Origin: HT1-32 sp040219025
Lineage (GTDB): Bacteria > Pseudomonadota > Alphaproteobacteria > Rhodospirillales > HT1-32
DNA: 64,000 bases
Reading direction: 5' to 3'
NCBI GenBank assembly: GCA_040219025.1
Contig: JAVJTE010000020.1
Coordinates: 1,178,001-1,242,000 of the forward strand
Shown: in pieces, positions 1 to 8,957 of the stretch
How positions within the stretch are numbered: the stretch's first letter is position 1
Layout: each line of letters starts with the position of its first letter
Position numbers and translations under genes: made by a program
The notes under the pieces: generated by a model
Databases searched by the model: none
Told to the model about the DNA's origin: nothing
What the model saw: the letters and a program-made list of their open reading frames with translations, nothing else

Positions 1-1
1 G

Positions 2-3000
2 GAGACGGAAGTGCTGGATCGCGGCTACCGGATCTATGGCTGGCGTCAGGTGCCGGTCAATGTCGAGGTGATCGGCGAGAAGGCAAACGCCACCCGGCCC
101 GAGATCGAACAGATCATGATCACAAACACCAAGGGCCTGAGCGACGAGGAGTTCGAGACCGAACTCTACATCATCCGGCGCCGGATCGAGAAGAAGGTTC
201 AGCTGCAGAACATCAACGAGTTTTATATCTGTTCGCTGAGCTGCCGCTCGCTGATCTACAAGGGTATGTTCCTGGCCGAGCAGCTGTCGATTTTCTATCC
301 GGATCTGCTCGACGAAAGCTTTACCTCGCGCTTTGCCATCTATCATCAGCGCTATTCGACGAACACCTTCCCGACCTGGAAGCTGGCGCAACCGTTCCGG
401 ATGCTGGCTCATAACGGCGAGATCAATACGGTCACCGGCAACATCAACTGGATGAAAAGCCACGAGACCCGTATGGCCAGTCCGATTTTCGGTGACTCGG
501 TCGAGGATCTGAAGCCGGTCATTCAGCTCGGCAGCTCGGATTCCGCCGCGCTTGATGCGTCCTTTGAACTGCTGGTCCGTGGCGGTCGTGAAGCGCCGAT
601 GGTGAAGCTGATGCTGATCCCGGAAAGCCTCGGGCGTGATTCCACCATCCCCGACGAACATGCGGCGATGATCAACTATGCCAACTGCGTGATGGAACCC
701 TGGGATGGCCCGGCGGCGATTGCCGCGACCGATGGCCGCTGGGTTGTCGCCGGCATGGACCGCAACGGCCTGCGCCCGATGCGCTTTACCCGCACCAGCA
801 ATGATCTGCTGATTGTCGGTTCCGAGACCGGAATGGTGACGGTTGATGAGACGATGGTGCTGGAGAAAGGCCGCCTCGGCCCGGGTGAAATGGTTGCTGT
901 TGATCTGGCGGACGGTCATTTCTACCACGACCGCGATATCAAGGGGCATCTGGCAGACAAGACCGATTATTCCGACTGGATTCAGGAAATTACGGTCATT
1001 GATGACCTGATCAGCCCGGACCATGACGAAGCCGCGGAATATGCCGGTGACGAGCTGCGCCGCCGCCAGGTTGCCAGTGGTGTGACCCTGGAAGAGCTGG
1101 AGCTGATCCTGCATCCGATGGTCGAGGATGCGAAGGAAGCGGTCGGTTCGATGGGTGATGACACACCGCTGGCGGTGCTGTCGGACGGCTATCGCGGGCT
1201 GCATCATTTCTTCCGCCAGACCTTCTCGCAGGTCACCAATCCGCCCATCGATTCCCTGCGCGAACGTCAGGTCATGACGCTGCGGACCCGACTGGGGAAC
1301 CTCGGTAATATTCTCGACGAGGACAAGAGCCAGTGCGACCTGCTGCAGCTCGAATCGCCGGTTCTGACCAATGCCGAATTCGATGCGATGGCCGCCTATA
1401 TGGGAGAAACCGCCGCACAGATCGACTGCACGTTCGATACCTCCGGCAGTGACGGCGCGCTGCGCGATGCGCTGAACCGGATCCGGCGGGAAGCCGAGGA
1501 TGCGGTGCGTGGTGGCTGTGTCCATGTCATTTTGTCGGATATGGCGGTCAGCAAGACCCGCACGGCGATTCCGATGATCCTCGCCACCGGTGCCGTGCAT
1601 ACGCATCTGCAGCGCCAGCAGCTTCGCACCTTCACATCGCTGAACGTGCGCTGCGGCGAATGCATGGATGTGCATTATTTCGCCGTACTGATCGGCGTCG
1701 GGGCAACCACCGTGAACGCCTATATGGCGCAGGAAAACATCGCCGACCGGCATCGCCGGGGGCTGTTCCCGGGCCTGACATTGCGCGACTGCATGGAGCG
1801 TTATACCGAGGCGGTTAATCAGGGGCTGCTGAAGGTGATGTCGAAGATGGGTATCTCCGTCATTTCCTCCTATCGCGGCGGATATTGCTTTGAGGCGGTG
1901 GGCCTGTCGCGTGCGCTGGTGGCAGAATATTTCCCCGGCATGCATTCCCGTATCTCCGGGATCGGTCTGTTCGGTATCCAGCGCAAGACGGTGGACCAGC
2001 ATCGCCAGGCGTTTGACGAGGATGTGGTCGCCCTGCCGGTCGGCGGGTTCTATCGCTATCGCCGGGGCGGCGAGCGTCATGCTCATGACGGTCGTCTGAT
2101 CCACATCCTGCAGCATGCGGTGACGACCGGTGCCTATTCCCTGTACAAGAAATTCTCTGACGGGCTGCGGCATCGTGATCCGATCCACCTGCGCGACCTG
2201 CTGGATTTCCGCCATAACCGCAAGCCGATCTCGATTGACGAGGTTGAGAGCATCACCGAAATCCGCAAGCGGTTCGTGACACCCGGCATGTCGCTGGGCG
2301 CGCTCAGCCCGGAAGCACATGAAACCCTGACCATCGCCATGAACCGGATCGGTGCGAAATCGAATTCCGGCGAAGGTGGCGAAGGCAAGGAACGCTATTC
2401 ACCTTATGAGAACGGCGACAACGCGAACTCGCCGATCAAGCAGATTGCGTCCGGCCGGTTTGGTGTTACGGCGGAATACCTGAACAACTGCCGCGAGATC
2501 CAGATCAAGGTTGCCCAGGGTGCCAAGCCCGGTGAGGGCGGCCAGCTTCCGGGTTTCAAGGTGACGGTGGAGATTGCCCGCCTGCGCCATTCGACGCCGG
2601 GTGTGACCCTGATTTCACCGCCACCGCATCATGATATCTACTCGATCGAGGATCTGGCACAGCTGATCTATGACCTGAAACAGATCAACCCGGAAGCCCG
2701 GGTCTCGGTCAAGCTCGTCTCGCGCTCCGGTATCGGCACGATTGCCGCCGGGGTGGCCAAGGCGAAGGCCGATACCATCCTGATTTCCGGCCATGATGGC
2801 GGGACCGGCGCCAGTCCGCAGACCAGCCTGAAATTTGCCGGTATTCCCTGGGAAATGGGCCTGTCGGAAGTCAATCAGGTGCTGACCCTGAACCGGCTCC
2901 GCCATACGGTGACACTGCGTACCGATGGCGGCATCAAGTCGGGCCGTGACGTGGTCATTGCCGCGATGATGGGGGCCGAGGAATTCGGCGTCGGCACGAC

Positions 3001-4159
3001 CTCGCTGGTGGCGATGGGCTGTATCATGGTGCGCCAGTGCCATTCCAATACCTGTCCGGTCGGTGTCTGCACCCAGGACCCGGCGCTGCGTGACCGCTTT
3101 GTCGGCACGCCGGAGAAGGTGGTGAACCTGTTCAGTTTCATTGCCGAGGAAGTGAAGGAAATTCTGGCTGAACTGGGCTTCCGGTCACTGAACGAAATCA
3201 TCGGCCGGACCGACCTGCTGGCACAGGTCAGCCGGGGCCATTCCCATCTCGACGATCTGGACCTCAACCCGCTGCTGGCCCAGGCTGATGCGGGCGGGCT
3301 GCCGCGTTACAACAAGACCGGCAACCGGAATGAAGTGCCGGAGACGCTGGATGCGGAAGTCATCCGCGATGCCAAGCCGGCACTGGAACGCGGCGAAAAG
3401 ATGCAGCTCACCTATGCGGTGCGCAATACGCACCGTGCGGTCGGGACCAAGTTCTCGTCGGCGCTGGTGCGGCGCTTTGGCATGACCGGCTTGCAGCCGG
3501 ATCATATCACGCTGCGTCTGCGCGGATCTGCCGGCCAGTCGCTCGGTGCCTTTGCGGTTCAGGGCCTGAAGATCGAAGTCTTCGGTGACGCCAATGATTA
3601 TGTCGGCAAGGGCCTGTCGGGAGGCACCATCGTGGTCCGCCCGATGATTTCGGCAACCCTGAAAAGCAACGAGAACACGATCATCGGTAATACGGTCCTG
3701 TATGGGGCAACCGCCGGCAAGCTGTTCGCCGCCGGTCAGGCCGGTGAGCGGTTCGCGGTTCGCAATTCAGGTGCGGAAGTGGTTGTCGAGGGCTGCGGCT
3801 CGAACGGGTGCGAATATATGACGGGTGGTGTTGCGGTCATTCTGGGTGATGTCGGAGCGAATTTCGGTGCCGGCATGACCGGTGGCATGTGCTTCGTCTA
3901 TGACCAGTCCGGGCTGTTTGAAGAACGGGTCAACCGCGAGATGGTGCTGCCGATCCGCTTCCAGACTGAACACTGGGAAAATGTCTGCAAGGGACTCATT
4001 GCCGAACATGTCCGGGAAACCGGTTCCATGTTTGCCGAGAACCTGCTGAATGACTGGCACCGTGAACGGGACCGTTTCTGGCAGGTCATCCCGACGGAGA
4101 TCATGCACAAGCTGGAACATCCGGCGCTGGCTGACACTTCCGACGAAAAAATCGCCTGA
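2..4159 (+). CDS. gltB: Glutamate synthase large subunit (5'-truncated by window edge)
   Basis: NADPH-dependent glutamate synthase alpha chain: it hydrolyses glutamine and passes ammonia to 2-oxoglutarate, giving glutamate, in complex with GltD. The reading frame is open to the window edge, so the N-terminal part with the nucleophilic Cys of the class II amidotransferase domain lies outside. Counting from the in-frame GTG at 11, what remains is the rest of the amidotransferase domain (motifs RYSTNTFPTW and AHNGEINT), the central domain, the FMN-binding synthase domain at about 700-1070, and the C-terminal GXGXG beta-helix domain. The 3Fe-4S ligands are C1004, C1010 and C1015 (C-x5-C-x4-C). 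The family is usually about 1500 residues, so roughly 130 are missing here. No gltD follows; the next gene is a GST. Identification is secure. Confidence 0.97.
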   Translation, partial: ETEVLDRGYRIYGWRQVPVNVEVIGEKANATRPEIEQIMITNTKGLSDEEFETELYIIRRRIEKKVQLQNINEFYICSLSCRSLIYKGMFLAEQLSIFYPDLLDESFTSRFAIYHQRYSTNTFPTWKLAQPFRMLAHNGEINTVTGNINWMKSHETRMASPIFGDSVEDLKPVIQLGSSDSAALDASFELLVRGGREAPMVKLMLIPESLGRDSTIPDEHAAMINYANCVMEPWDGPAAIAATDGRWVVAGMDRNGLRPMRFTRTSNDLLIVGSETGMVTVDETMVLEKGRLGPGEMVAVDLADGHFYHDRDIKGHLADKTDYSDWIQEITVIDDLISPDHDEAAEYAGDELRRRQVASGVTLEELELILHPMVEDAKEAVGSMGDDTPLAVLSDGYRGLHHFFRQTFSQVTNPPIDSLRERQVMTLRTRLGNLGNILDEDKSQCDLLQLESPVLTNAEFDAMAAYMGETAAQIDCTFDTSGSDGALRDALNRIRREAEDAVRGGCVHVILSDMAVSKTRTAIPMILATGAVHTHLQRQQLRTFTSLNVRCGECMDVHYFAVLIGVGATTVNAYMAQENIADRHRRGLFPGLTLRDCMERYTEAVNQGLLKVMSKMGISVISSYRGGYCFEAVGLSRALVAEYFPGMHSRISGIGLFGIQRKTVDQHRQAFDEDVVALPVGGFYRYRRGGERHAHDGRLIHILQHAVTTGAYSLYKKFSDGLRHRDPIHLRDLLDFRHNRKPISIDEVESITEIRKRFVTPGMSLGALSPEAHETLTIAMNRIGAKSNSGEGGEGKERYSPYENGDNANSPIKQIASGRFGVTAEYLNNCREIQIKVAQGAKPGEGGQLPGFKVTVEIARLRHSTPGVTLISPPPHHDIYSIEDLAQLIYDLKQINPEARVSVKLVSRSGIGTIAAGVAKAKADTILISGHDGGTGASPQTSLKFAGIPWEMGLSEVNQVLTLNRLRHTVTLRTDGGIKSGRDVVIAAMMGAEEFGVGTTSLVAMGCIMVRQCHSNTCPVGVCTQDPALRDRFVGTPEKVVNLFSFIAEEVKEILAELGFRSLNEIIGRTDLLAQVSRGHSHLDDLDLNPLLAQADAGGLPRYNKTGNRNEVPETLDAEVIRDAKPALERGEKMQLTYAVRNTHRAVGTKFSSALVRRFGMTGLQPDHITLRLRGSAGQSLGAFAVQGLKIEVFGDANDYVGKGLSGGTIVVRPMISATLKSNENTIIGNTVLYGATAGKLFAAGQAGERFAVRNSGAEVVVEGCGSNGCEYMTGGVAVILGDVGANFGAGMTGGMCFVYDQSGLFEERVNREMVLPIRFQTEHWENVCKGLIAEHVRETGSMFAENLLNDWHRERDRFWQVIPTEIMHKLEHPALADTSDEKIA

Positions 4160-4161
4160 CA

Positions 4162-4192
4162 ACAGGCGGCGGATAGTATCGGGACCGCCTGT
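4162..4192 (+). terminator. Hairpin just downstream of gltB
   Basis: A perfect 8-bp inverted repeat, ACAGGCGG and CCGCCTGT, is separated by 15 bases and begins two bases after the gltB stop. No T-tract follows, so this may be a 3' stabilising hairpin or a Rho-assisted end and not a classical intrinsic terminator. Confidence 0.35.
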
Positions 4193-4241
4193 CATGCAGG
4201 TTCATCTCCGGATGACTTAACTGACGCGAAAGGACGCTCCG

Positions 4242-4847
4242 GTGGAACTGTATGATTTTCTGGATTCCGGTAACGGCTACAAGATCCGGCTGTTGCTGCA
4301 TAAACTCGGCGTCGGTTATACCCGGACCGAGGTTAATATTCTGGCAGGGGAGACCCGGACACCGGAATTCCTCGCCTGGAATCCGGATGGCCGGGTGCCG
4401 TTGCTGAAACTCGATGATGGCCGTCTGCTGCCGGAATCAAATGCGATCCTGTATTATCTGGCGGATGGCAGCCGCTACTTTCCGGAAGACCGTTTTGCAC
4501 GGGCCGAGATCATGCGCTGGATGTTCTGGGAACAGTATGTCCATGAACCGAATGTCTCGGTCGCCCGCTTCATCCGGCATTTTCTGCCCGCCGATCACCC
4601 CCGCAGAGGCGTGGAACTGGAACAGAAGATGGCCGGCGGCAAGCGGGCCCTGCAGATCATGGACCGGCATCTGGACGGGCGAAATTTCATGGTCGGCGAC
4701 ACCCTGACAATTGCCGATATCTGTCTGTACGGCTACAGCAACGTGGCGGAGGAGGGTGGCTTTCTGCTCTCTGACTACCCGAATCTGTTGGACTGGCTGA
4801 AGCGTGTTGCCGATGATGATCCGCATATTCCGATTACCCGGGGGTAG
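4242..4847 (+). CDS. Glutathione S-transferase family protein
   Basis: A 201-residue cytosolic GST-fold protein with a GTG start preceded by AAAGGA. The N-terminal thioredoxin-like domain (about 1-78) shows the cis-Pro segment GRVPLLKLDDGRLLPES, followed by the Glu-Ser pair typical of the glutathione gamma-glutamyl site. The C-terminal all-helical domain (about 85-195) has the N-capping motif in TLTIADICLYGY. Substrate cannot be inferred; a role in detoxification or thiol chemistry is the family default. The gene stands alone after gltB, and the acetyltransferase that follows begins within a few bases of its stop, suggesting co-transcription. Confidence 0.85.
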   Translation: MELYDFLDSGNGYKIRLLLHKLGVGYTRTEVNILAGETRTPEFLAWNPDGRVPLLKLDDGRLLPESNAILYYLADGSRYFPEDRFARAEIMRWMFWEQYVHEPNVSVARFIRHFLPADHPRRGVELEQKMAGGKRALQIMDRHLDGRNFMVGDTLTIADICLYGYSNVAEEGGFLLSDYPNLLDWLKRVADDDPHIPITRG

Positions 4848-4851
4848 CGAT

Positions 4852-5373
4852 TTGGAAGATGCAGAAATTGACGTGCGTATCCGGCGCGTCGAGACAGAAG
4901 ACGGCCCGCAGGTCCGGCAGGTCCTCACAGCGGCATTCGACGGCGAGGAAGAAGCCAATCTGGTTGCGGCGCTGACCGCCGAGAATGCCATCGAATTCGG
5001 GCTGGTCGCCGAAGCGGCAGGTCATCATATCGGCAATATCTTTTTCAGCCGGCTGACCATCACCGGCCCGGACGAGCCGGTCCGCGCGCTGGCGCTGGCA
5101 CCGGTTGCCATTCACCCCGATCTGCAGCGTCTTGGCATCGGTTCCGCCCTGATCAATGGCGGCCTGGCACTGGCGGCCCAGAACAAGTGGGACATGGTTC
5201 TGGTACTGGGCGACCCGGACTTCTATCACCGGTTCGGATTCGAGGTCGAGGCGGCGAAAGCCGTCGACTGTCCCTACAGCGGCCCGGCGCTGGCCGCCTG
5301 GACCTATCCCGGTGTCATTCTGCCGGACAGGATGATCGCCCGATACCCGGACTCGTTCAAAAGCCTGAACTGA
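4852..5373 (+). CDS. GNAT-family N-acetyltransferase (YhbS-like)
   Basis: A small acetyltransferase of the GNAT fold. The acetyl-CoA-binding stretch HPDLQRLGIGSALINGG and the late motif DPDFYHRFGFE are characteristic of the YhbS-like group; the physiological substrate is unknown. An in-frame ATG at 4804 would overlap the GST gene by 44 bases. The TTG at 4852, with GGGGG about eight bases upstream, is preferred because it lies just after the GST stop and the encoded protein then starts directly before the first GNAT strand (DVRIRRVE). The start remains uncertain; the family call is firm. Confidence 0.8.
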   Translation: MEDAEIDVRIRRVETEDGPQVRQVLTAAFDGEEEANLVAALTAENAIEFGLVAEAAGHHIGNIFFSRLTITGPDEPVRALALAPVAIHPDLQRLGIGSALINGGLALAAQNKWDMVLVLGDPDFYHRFGFEVEAAKAVDCPYSGPALAAWTYPGVILPDRMIARYPDSFKSLN

Positions 5374-5394
5374 CGGGTGGGGCAGATTGGGCCG

Positions 5395-5488
5395 CCTTCG
5401 GGACGCAGCTTTGCTGCTCCTCAGGATGCGGCTTCAGGTTCCTGACTCAAGCCTTGTCCTGAGGAGGGACGGAGTGCCGTCTCGAAGG
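5395..5488. repeat. REP-like palindromic repeat, copy 1
   Basis: An imperfect palindrome of about 94 bases. The outer arms are CCTTCGGGACG and CGTCTCGAAGG, and the inner arms contain CTCCTCAGGAT and its complement TCCTGAGGAG. The left flank holds a small hairpin (CAGC-TTT-GCTG) between outer and inner arms. It lies between the convergent acetyltransferase and acyl-CoA dehydrogenase genes, where it could act as a bidirectional transcription end. It shares sequence with the copies at 10823, 14461 and 32883. Confidence 0.8.
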
Positions 5489-5502
5489 AATGGCGCTCTG
5501 CC

Positions 5503-6663
5503 TCATCCCCGCTGGTTGAACCGCCGCCCGACCAGTGCGGCGGCGATGTTTACCTTCTGGATATCGATGGTTCCGCCGGCGATGCCCCAGCCCCAGCCGT
5601 CGCGGAATTTCTGCTCTATCGGATATTCCTTTGAATAGCCGTAGGCCCCCATCAGCTGCACCGCCTTGCCGGTGACGTCGCGGACAATCTCGTTGGCGAA
5701 ACATTTGGCGATGGATGAGTCAGCGACCGACGGCAATCCGGCCTCGGCATTGGCAACCGCCCGGTAGAGTAGCAGACGGGCCGCATCCACCTTCATCGCC
5801 ATCTCGGCGATATGCAGCTGAACGGCCTGGAAATCGATGATCGGTTTGCCGAACTGTTCACGCTCCTGAACATAGGCGAGGACGTAATCAAGGGCGGACT
5901 GGGCGATGGCCAGACTCATGGTTGTGTTGCCGCAACGCTCCAGATCGAAAGCTTCCATCAGCTTCGGGAAACCGCCGGCGGGGACGATGATGTTCCCGGC
6001 AGGGACGACCACGTTATCAAGATAGATATCGGCGCTGCAGATGCCCCGGAAGCCCATATGCTGTTCACGCTTGCCGAAGGACAGGCCCTCACAGCCATCC
6101 TCGACCAGCACAGCCCCGATACCCTTCGCACCGGGTGCATCGGACAGGCGGCAATAGACCACATAGGCATCGGCATGGCCGGCACCGGACGACCAGCGTT
6201 TCTGGCCCTTGAGGGTAACCTTGTCACCGCTCACGGTGGCGCGGGTTGTCAGGTCGGTCAGGGCGGTTCCGGCATTCGGCTCCGACATGGCGACGGAGAT
6301 GATCATGTCGCCGGAGCAGACTTTCGGAATGACGCGTTCGCGCAGTTCCTGCGGGGCGAAATGCGCGATGGCCAGGGTCGGTCCGAAACAGGATTCAAAG
6401 ATCGGAAAGGCGATGGCCGGCGAGATCTTTGCGACTTCTTCCATGACAATCACGGCATCCAGATGGGACAGGCCGACACCGCCGAGGGATTCGTCCAGAT
6501 TGACCCCCAGCAGGCCCATTTCGGCATAGCGCTTGACCAGATCATGCGAGGGCGGCTCGTCATCGGCTTCGATCTTGCGGGCAATCTCCGGCAGTTCGGT
6601 GGTCGCGAAACGGCGCACGGTTTCCTGCAGCGCGCGCTGGTCTTCTGAAAGGCTGAAATCCAT
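5503..6663 (-). CDS. Acyl-CoA dehydrogenase family protein
   Basis: A 386-residue flavoprotein with the normal acyl-CoA dehydrogenase architecture: N-terminal helical domain (about 1-115), beta middle domain (about 120-215, motif AMSEPNAGTALTD) and C-terminal helical domain (about 228-380, motif REQFGKPI). The family oxidises acyl-CoA thioesters at alpha-beta, using FAD and passing electrons to ETF. Near the C-terminus the EGT motif that carries the catalytic Glu in medium-chain enzymes reads GGT (GIAGGTIDIQ). The Glu at the alternative isovaleryl-type position may be present (FDLERCG). Substrate is not assignable; a non-dehydrogenating reaction is possible. It stands alone on the minus strand. 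Confidence 0.9.
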   Translation of the reverse strand: MDFSLSEDQRALQETVRRFATTELPEIARKIEADDEPPSHDLVKRYAEMGLLGVNLDESLGGVGLSHLDAVIVMEEVAKISPAIAFPIFESCFGPTLAIAHFAPQELRERVIPKVCSGDMIISVAMSEPNAGTALTDLTTRATVSGDKVTLKGQKRWSSGAGHADAYVVYCRLSDAPGAKGIGAVLVEDGCEGLSFGKREQHMGFRGICSADIYLDNVVVPAGNIIVPAGGFPKLMEAFDLERCGNTTMSLAIAQSALDYVLAYVQEREQFGKPIIDFQAVQLHIAEMAMKVDAARLLLYRAVANAEAGLPSVADSSIAKCFANEIVRDVTGKAVQLMGAYGYSKEYPIEQKFRDGWGWGIAGGTIDIQKVNIAAALVGRRFNQRG

Positions 6664-6751
6664 CTGGTCTGTCTCCGTTTATCGTTGCTACCAGAATGGC
6701 CCAGCCGGGTGGCAGGGTAAATGCCGGTTTGTCCGGGTGGCGGAAAACGGT

Positions 6752-6787
6752 GAAAGAAAAAGGGCCGGCGATTTCAGTCGCCGGCCC
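6752..6787 (-). terminator. Intrinsic terminator of the dnaG-rpoD unit
   Basis: On the minus strand a perfect 10-bp stem (GGGCCGGCGA and TCGCCGGCCC, loop of six) is followed directly by TTTTTCTTTC. It begins 26 bases after the rpoD stop. This is the best classical Rho-independent terminator in the window. Confidence 0.85.
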
Positions 6788-6812
6788 CGGTCTTCAGGAG
6801 TGCAGTTTCGTA

Positions 6813-8894
6813 TCAGGTATCAAGGAAACTGCGCAGTTTTCGTGACCGTGACGGATGCTTCAGCTTGCGCAGCGCCTTGGCTTCGATCTGCCGGATACGT
6901 TCGCGGGTAACAGAGAACTGCTGACCGACTTCTTCAAGCGTATGGTCGGTGTTCATGCCAATGCCGAAACGCATCCGCAGCACACGTTCCTCACGCGGGG
7001 TCAGGCTGGCCAGCACCCGGGTTGTTGCCTCACGCAGGTTGCCCTGAATGGCGGCGTCGAGCGGCTGGACGGCGTTCTTGTCTTCGATGAAGTCGCCGAG
7101 ATGGCTGTCTTCCTCGTCGCCGATCGGGGTCTCAAGGCTGATCGGCTCCTTGGCGATCTTGAGGACCTTGCGGACTTTCTCAAGCGGCATGGAGAGCTTC
7201 TCGGCGAGTTCTTCCGGTGTCGGTTCGCGACCGATCTCATGCAGCATCTGACGTGACGTGCGGACCAGCTTGTTGATGGTCTCTATCATATGCACCGGGA
7301 TACGGATGGTGCGCGCCTGATCGGCAATCGACCGGGTGATCGCCTGCCTGATCCACCATGTGGCATAGGTGGAGAACTTGTAGCCGCGGCGATATTCAAA
7401 CTTATCGACGGCCTTCATCAGGCCGATATTGCCTTCCTGAATCAGATCCAGGAACTGCAGGCCACGGTTGGTGTATTTCTTGGCAATGGAGATCACGAGG
7501 CGCAGGTTGGCCTCGATCATTTCCTTCTTCGCCTTGCCGGCTTCGCGTTCACCGCGCTGGACCGTATGGACGATCCGGCGGAATTCGCTGATCGGCAGGG
7601 CAGCCGCTTCGGCAACTTCGGAAATCAGGCTGCGGGTTTCCTCGATCTCGTCCGCATGCTTCTCGACATATTTCTTCCAGCCTTTACCCGGCAGCTTGCC
7701 GACCCGTTCAATCCAGTTCGGGTCCAGCTCGTTGCCCTGATATTCGCGGATGAAATCTTCGCGCTTCACCTTGGCCTTGTCGGCCAGACGCCACAACTTG
7801 CCTTCGAGGTTCAGCAGGCGGCGGTTGAGGCCCTGCAGATGATCGACCAGCTGTTCGATACGCGCATTGTTCAGATGCACGCCTTCCATCAGCTCGACCA
7901 GTTCCTGCTTCAGCTTGTTATATCGCTTCTCCGTCGCCGGCGGCACTTCCTCACCGGCGGAGAGAGCGGTAATCCGCTTTTCCTGGACCTTCTGCATCTT
8001 TGCATGGGTCTTGGCGATATTCTCGAAGGTCTCCAGCACGATCGGCCGCAGGGCCATTTCCATGGCGGCAAGCGAGACCGAAACCTCGTCACCATCATCA
8101 TCGTCGTCGCTGTCGCCCTCGCCTTCGCCTTCGGTCTTTTCACCGTCGGCCGTCTCGTCGTCGCCGGTTTCGCCGTCCGCCTTCTTGACGGTCTCGCCTT
8201 CTGCGGGTTTCGGAATGACCGGCTTCGGCGGCGTCAGTTTGACGACATTGTCTGCCTTCGGGGCACCATCGTCCTCTGCGCTGTCGTCGCCGTCTTCTTC
8301 TTCGGCTTCCTCGCCATCTTCGTCGACAGCCACCGGGCCGGAGCCATAGGTCGCGTCAAGATCAATCACATCACGCAACAGGATCAGCTCGTCCTGCAGG
8401 TCATCATGCCAGTTGACGATGGCCTGAATGGTCAGCGGGCTTTCGCAGATGCCGCCGATCATCATCTCGCGACCGGCCTCGATCCGCTTGGCGATGGCGA
8501 TTTCACCCTCGCGCGACAGCAACTCGACGGAACCCATTTCACGCAGATACATGCGCACGGGGTCGTCGGTGCGACCGACATCATCATCGCTGAGGTTGCC
8601 GCTTTCCTTTTCCTCGGTCTCATCCGACGACTTCGTATTGTCCTCGGCATCTTCCTCGTTCTCGACCACGGTAATGCCCATTTCGGACAGCTGGGCGAGA
8701 AAATCCTCGATCTGTTCGGAGGAGAAGTCGTCCTGCGGCAAGGCGTCGTTGAGCTCATCCATCGTGATGAACCCGCGTTCCTTGGCGCGGACAAGAAGCT
8801 TTTTCACGTTTTGTCCAAGCGTATCAAGCAGTGGGCCGGCTTCGGCCTCGTCGCCTGAGTCTGTATTTTCGGCAGCTTCGGTTGCTTTTGCCAT
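6813..8894 (-). CDS. rpoD: RNA polymerase primary sigma factor (sigma-70)
   Basis: The housekeeping sigma factor, directing RNA polymerase to -35/-10 promoters. Regions in order: acidic region 1.1; region 1.2 (RTDDPVRMYLREMGSVELL); a non-conserved region carrying a very acidic, Pro-containing insert encoded at 8085-8324; regions 2.1-2.4 (QFLDLIQEGNIGLMKAVDKF, then FSTYATWWIRQAITRSI); region 3; and region 4.2 with the helix-turn-helix VTRERIRQIEAKALRKLKHP. The ATG at 8894 is preferred over the in-frame ATG at 8948, which lacks a Shine-Dalgarno and would add 18 basic residues. It lies downstream of dnaG in the same direction, the usual macromolecular-synthesis arrangement. Confidence 0.96.
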   Translation of the reverse strand: MAKATEAAENTDSGDEAEAGPLLDTLGQNVKKLLVRAKERGFITMDELNDALPQDDFSSEQIEDFLAQLSEMGITVVENEEDAEDNTKSSDETEEKESGNLSDDDVGRTDDPVRMYLREMGSVELLSREGEIAIAKRIEAGREMMIGGICESPLTIQAIVNWHDDLQDELILLRDVIDLDATYGSGPVAVDEDGEEAEEEDGDDSAEDDGAPKADNVVKLTPPKPVIPKPAEGETVKKADGETGDDETADGEKTEGEGEGDSDDDDDGDEVSVSLAAMEMALRPIVLETFENIAKTHAKMQKVQEKRITALSAGEEVPPATEKRYNKLKQELVELMEGVHLNNARIEQLVDHLQGLNRRLLNLEGKLWRLADKAKVKREDFIREYQGNELDPNWIERVGKLPGKGWKKYVEKHADEIEETRSLISEVAEAAALPISEFRRIVHTVQRGEREAGKAKKEMIEANLRLVISIAKKYTNRGLQFLDLIQEGNIGLMKAVDKFEYRRGYKFSTYATWWIRQAITRSIADQARTIRIPVHMIETINKLVRTSRQMLHEIGREPTPEELAEKLSMPLEKVRKVLKIAKEPISLETPIGDEEDSHLGDFIEDKNAVQPLDAAIQGNLREATTRVLASLTPREERVLRMRFGIGMNTDHTLEEVGQQFSVTRERIRQIEAKALRKLKHPSRSRKLRSFLDT

Positions 8895-8957
8895 ATTATC
8901 CAATATTCCCCTGGTCCGACGCGCCGTGGTTACGACGCGATTAGCCATGACACAAAT

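Noticed and set aside
5395..5488. The palindromic repeats as CRISPR repeats or insertion sequences
   Set aside because: The four copies are dispersed singly over 27 kb, are internally palindromic and have no spacers, transposase or target duplications visible.
7290..8858. Long plus-strand open frame (522 codons) opposite rpoD
   Set aside because: It is the antisense shadow of rpoD, an effect of GC-rich codon bias; the protein resembles no family and the acidic insert read backwards gives hydrophobic low complexity.
8895..8948. Start of rpoD at 8948
   Set aside because: The added 18 residues (ANRVVTTARRTRGILDN) are unlike the acidic start of alphaproteobacterial sigma factors and no Shine-Dalgarno precedes that ATG; the start at 8894 is preferred, though not proven.
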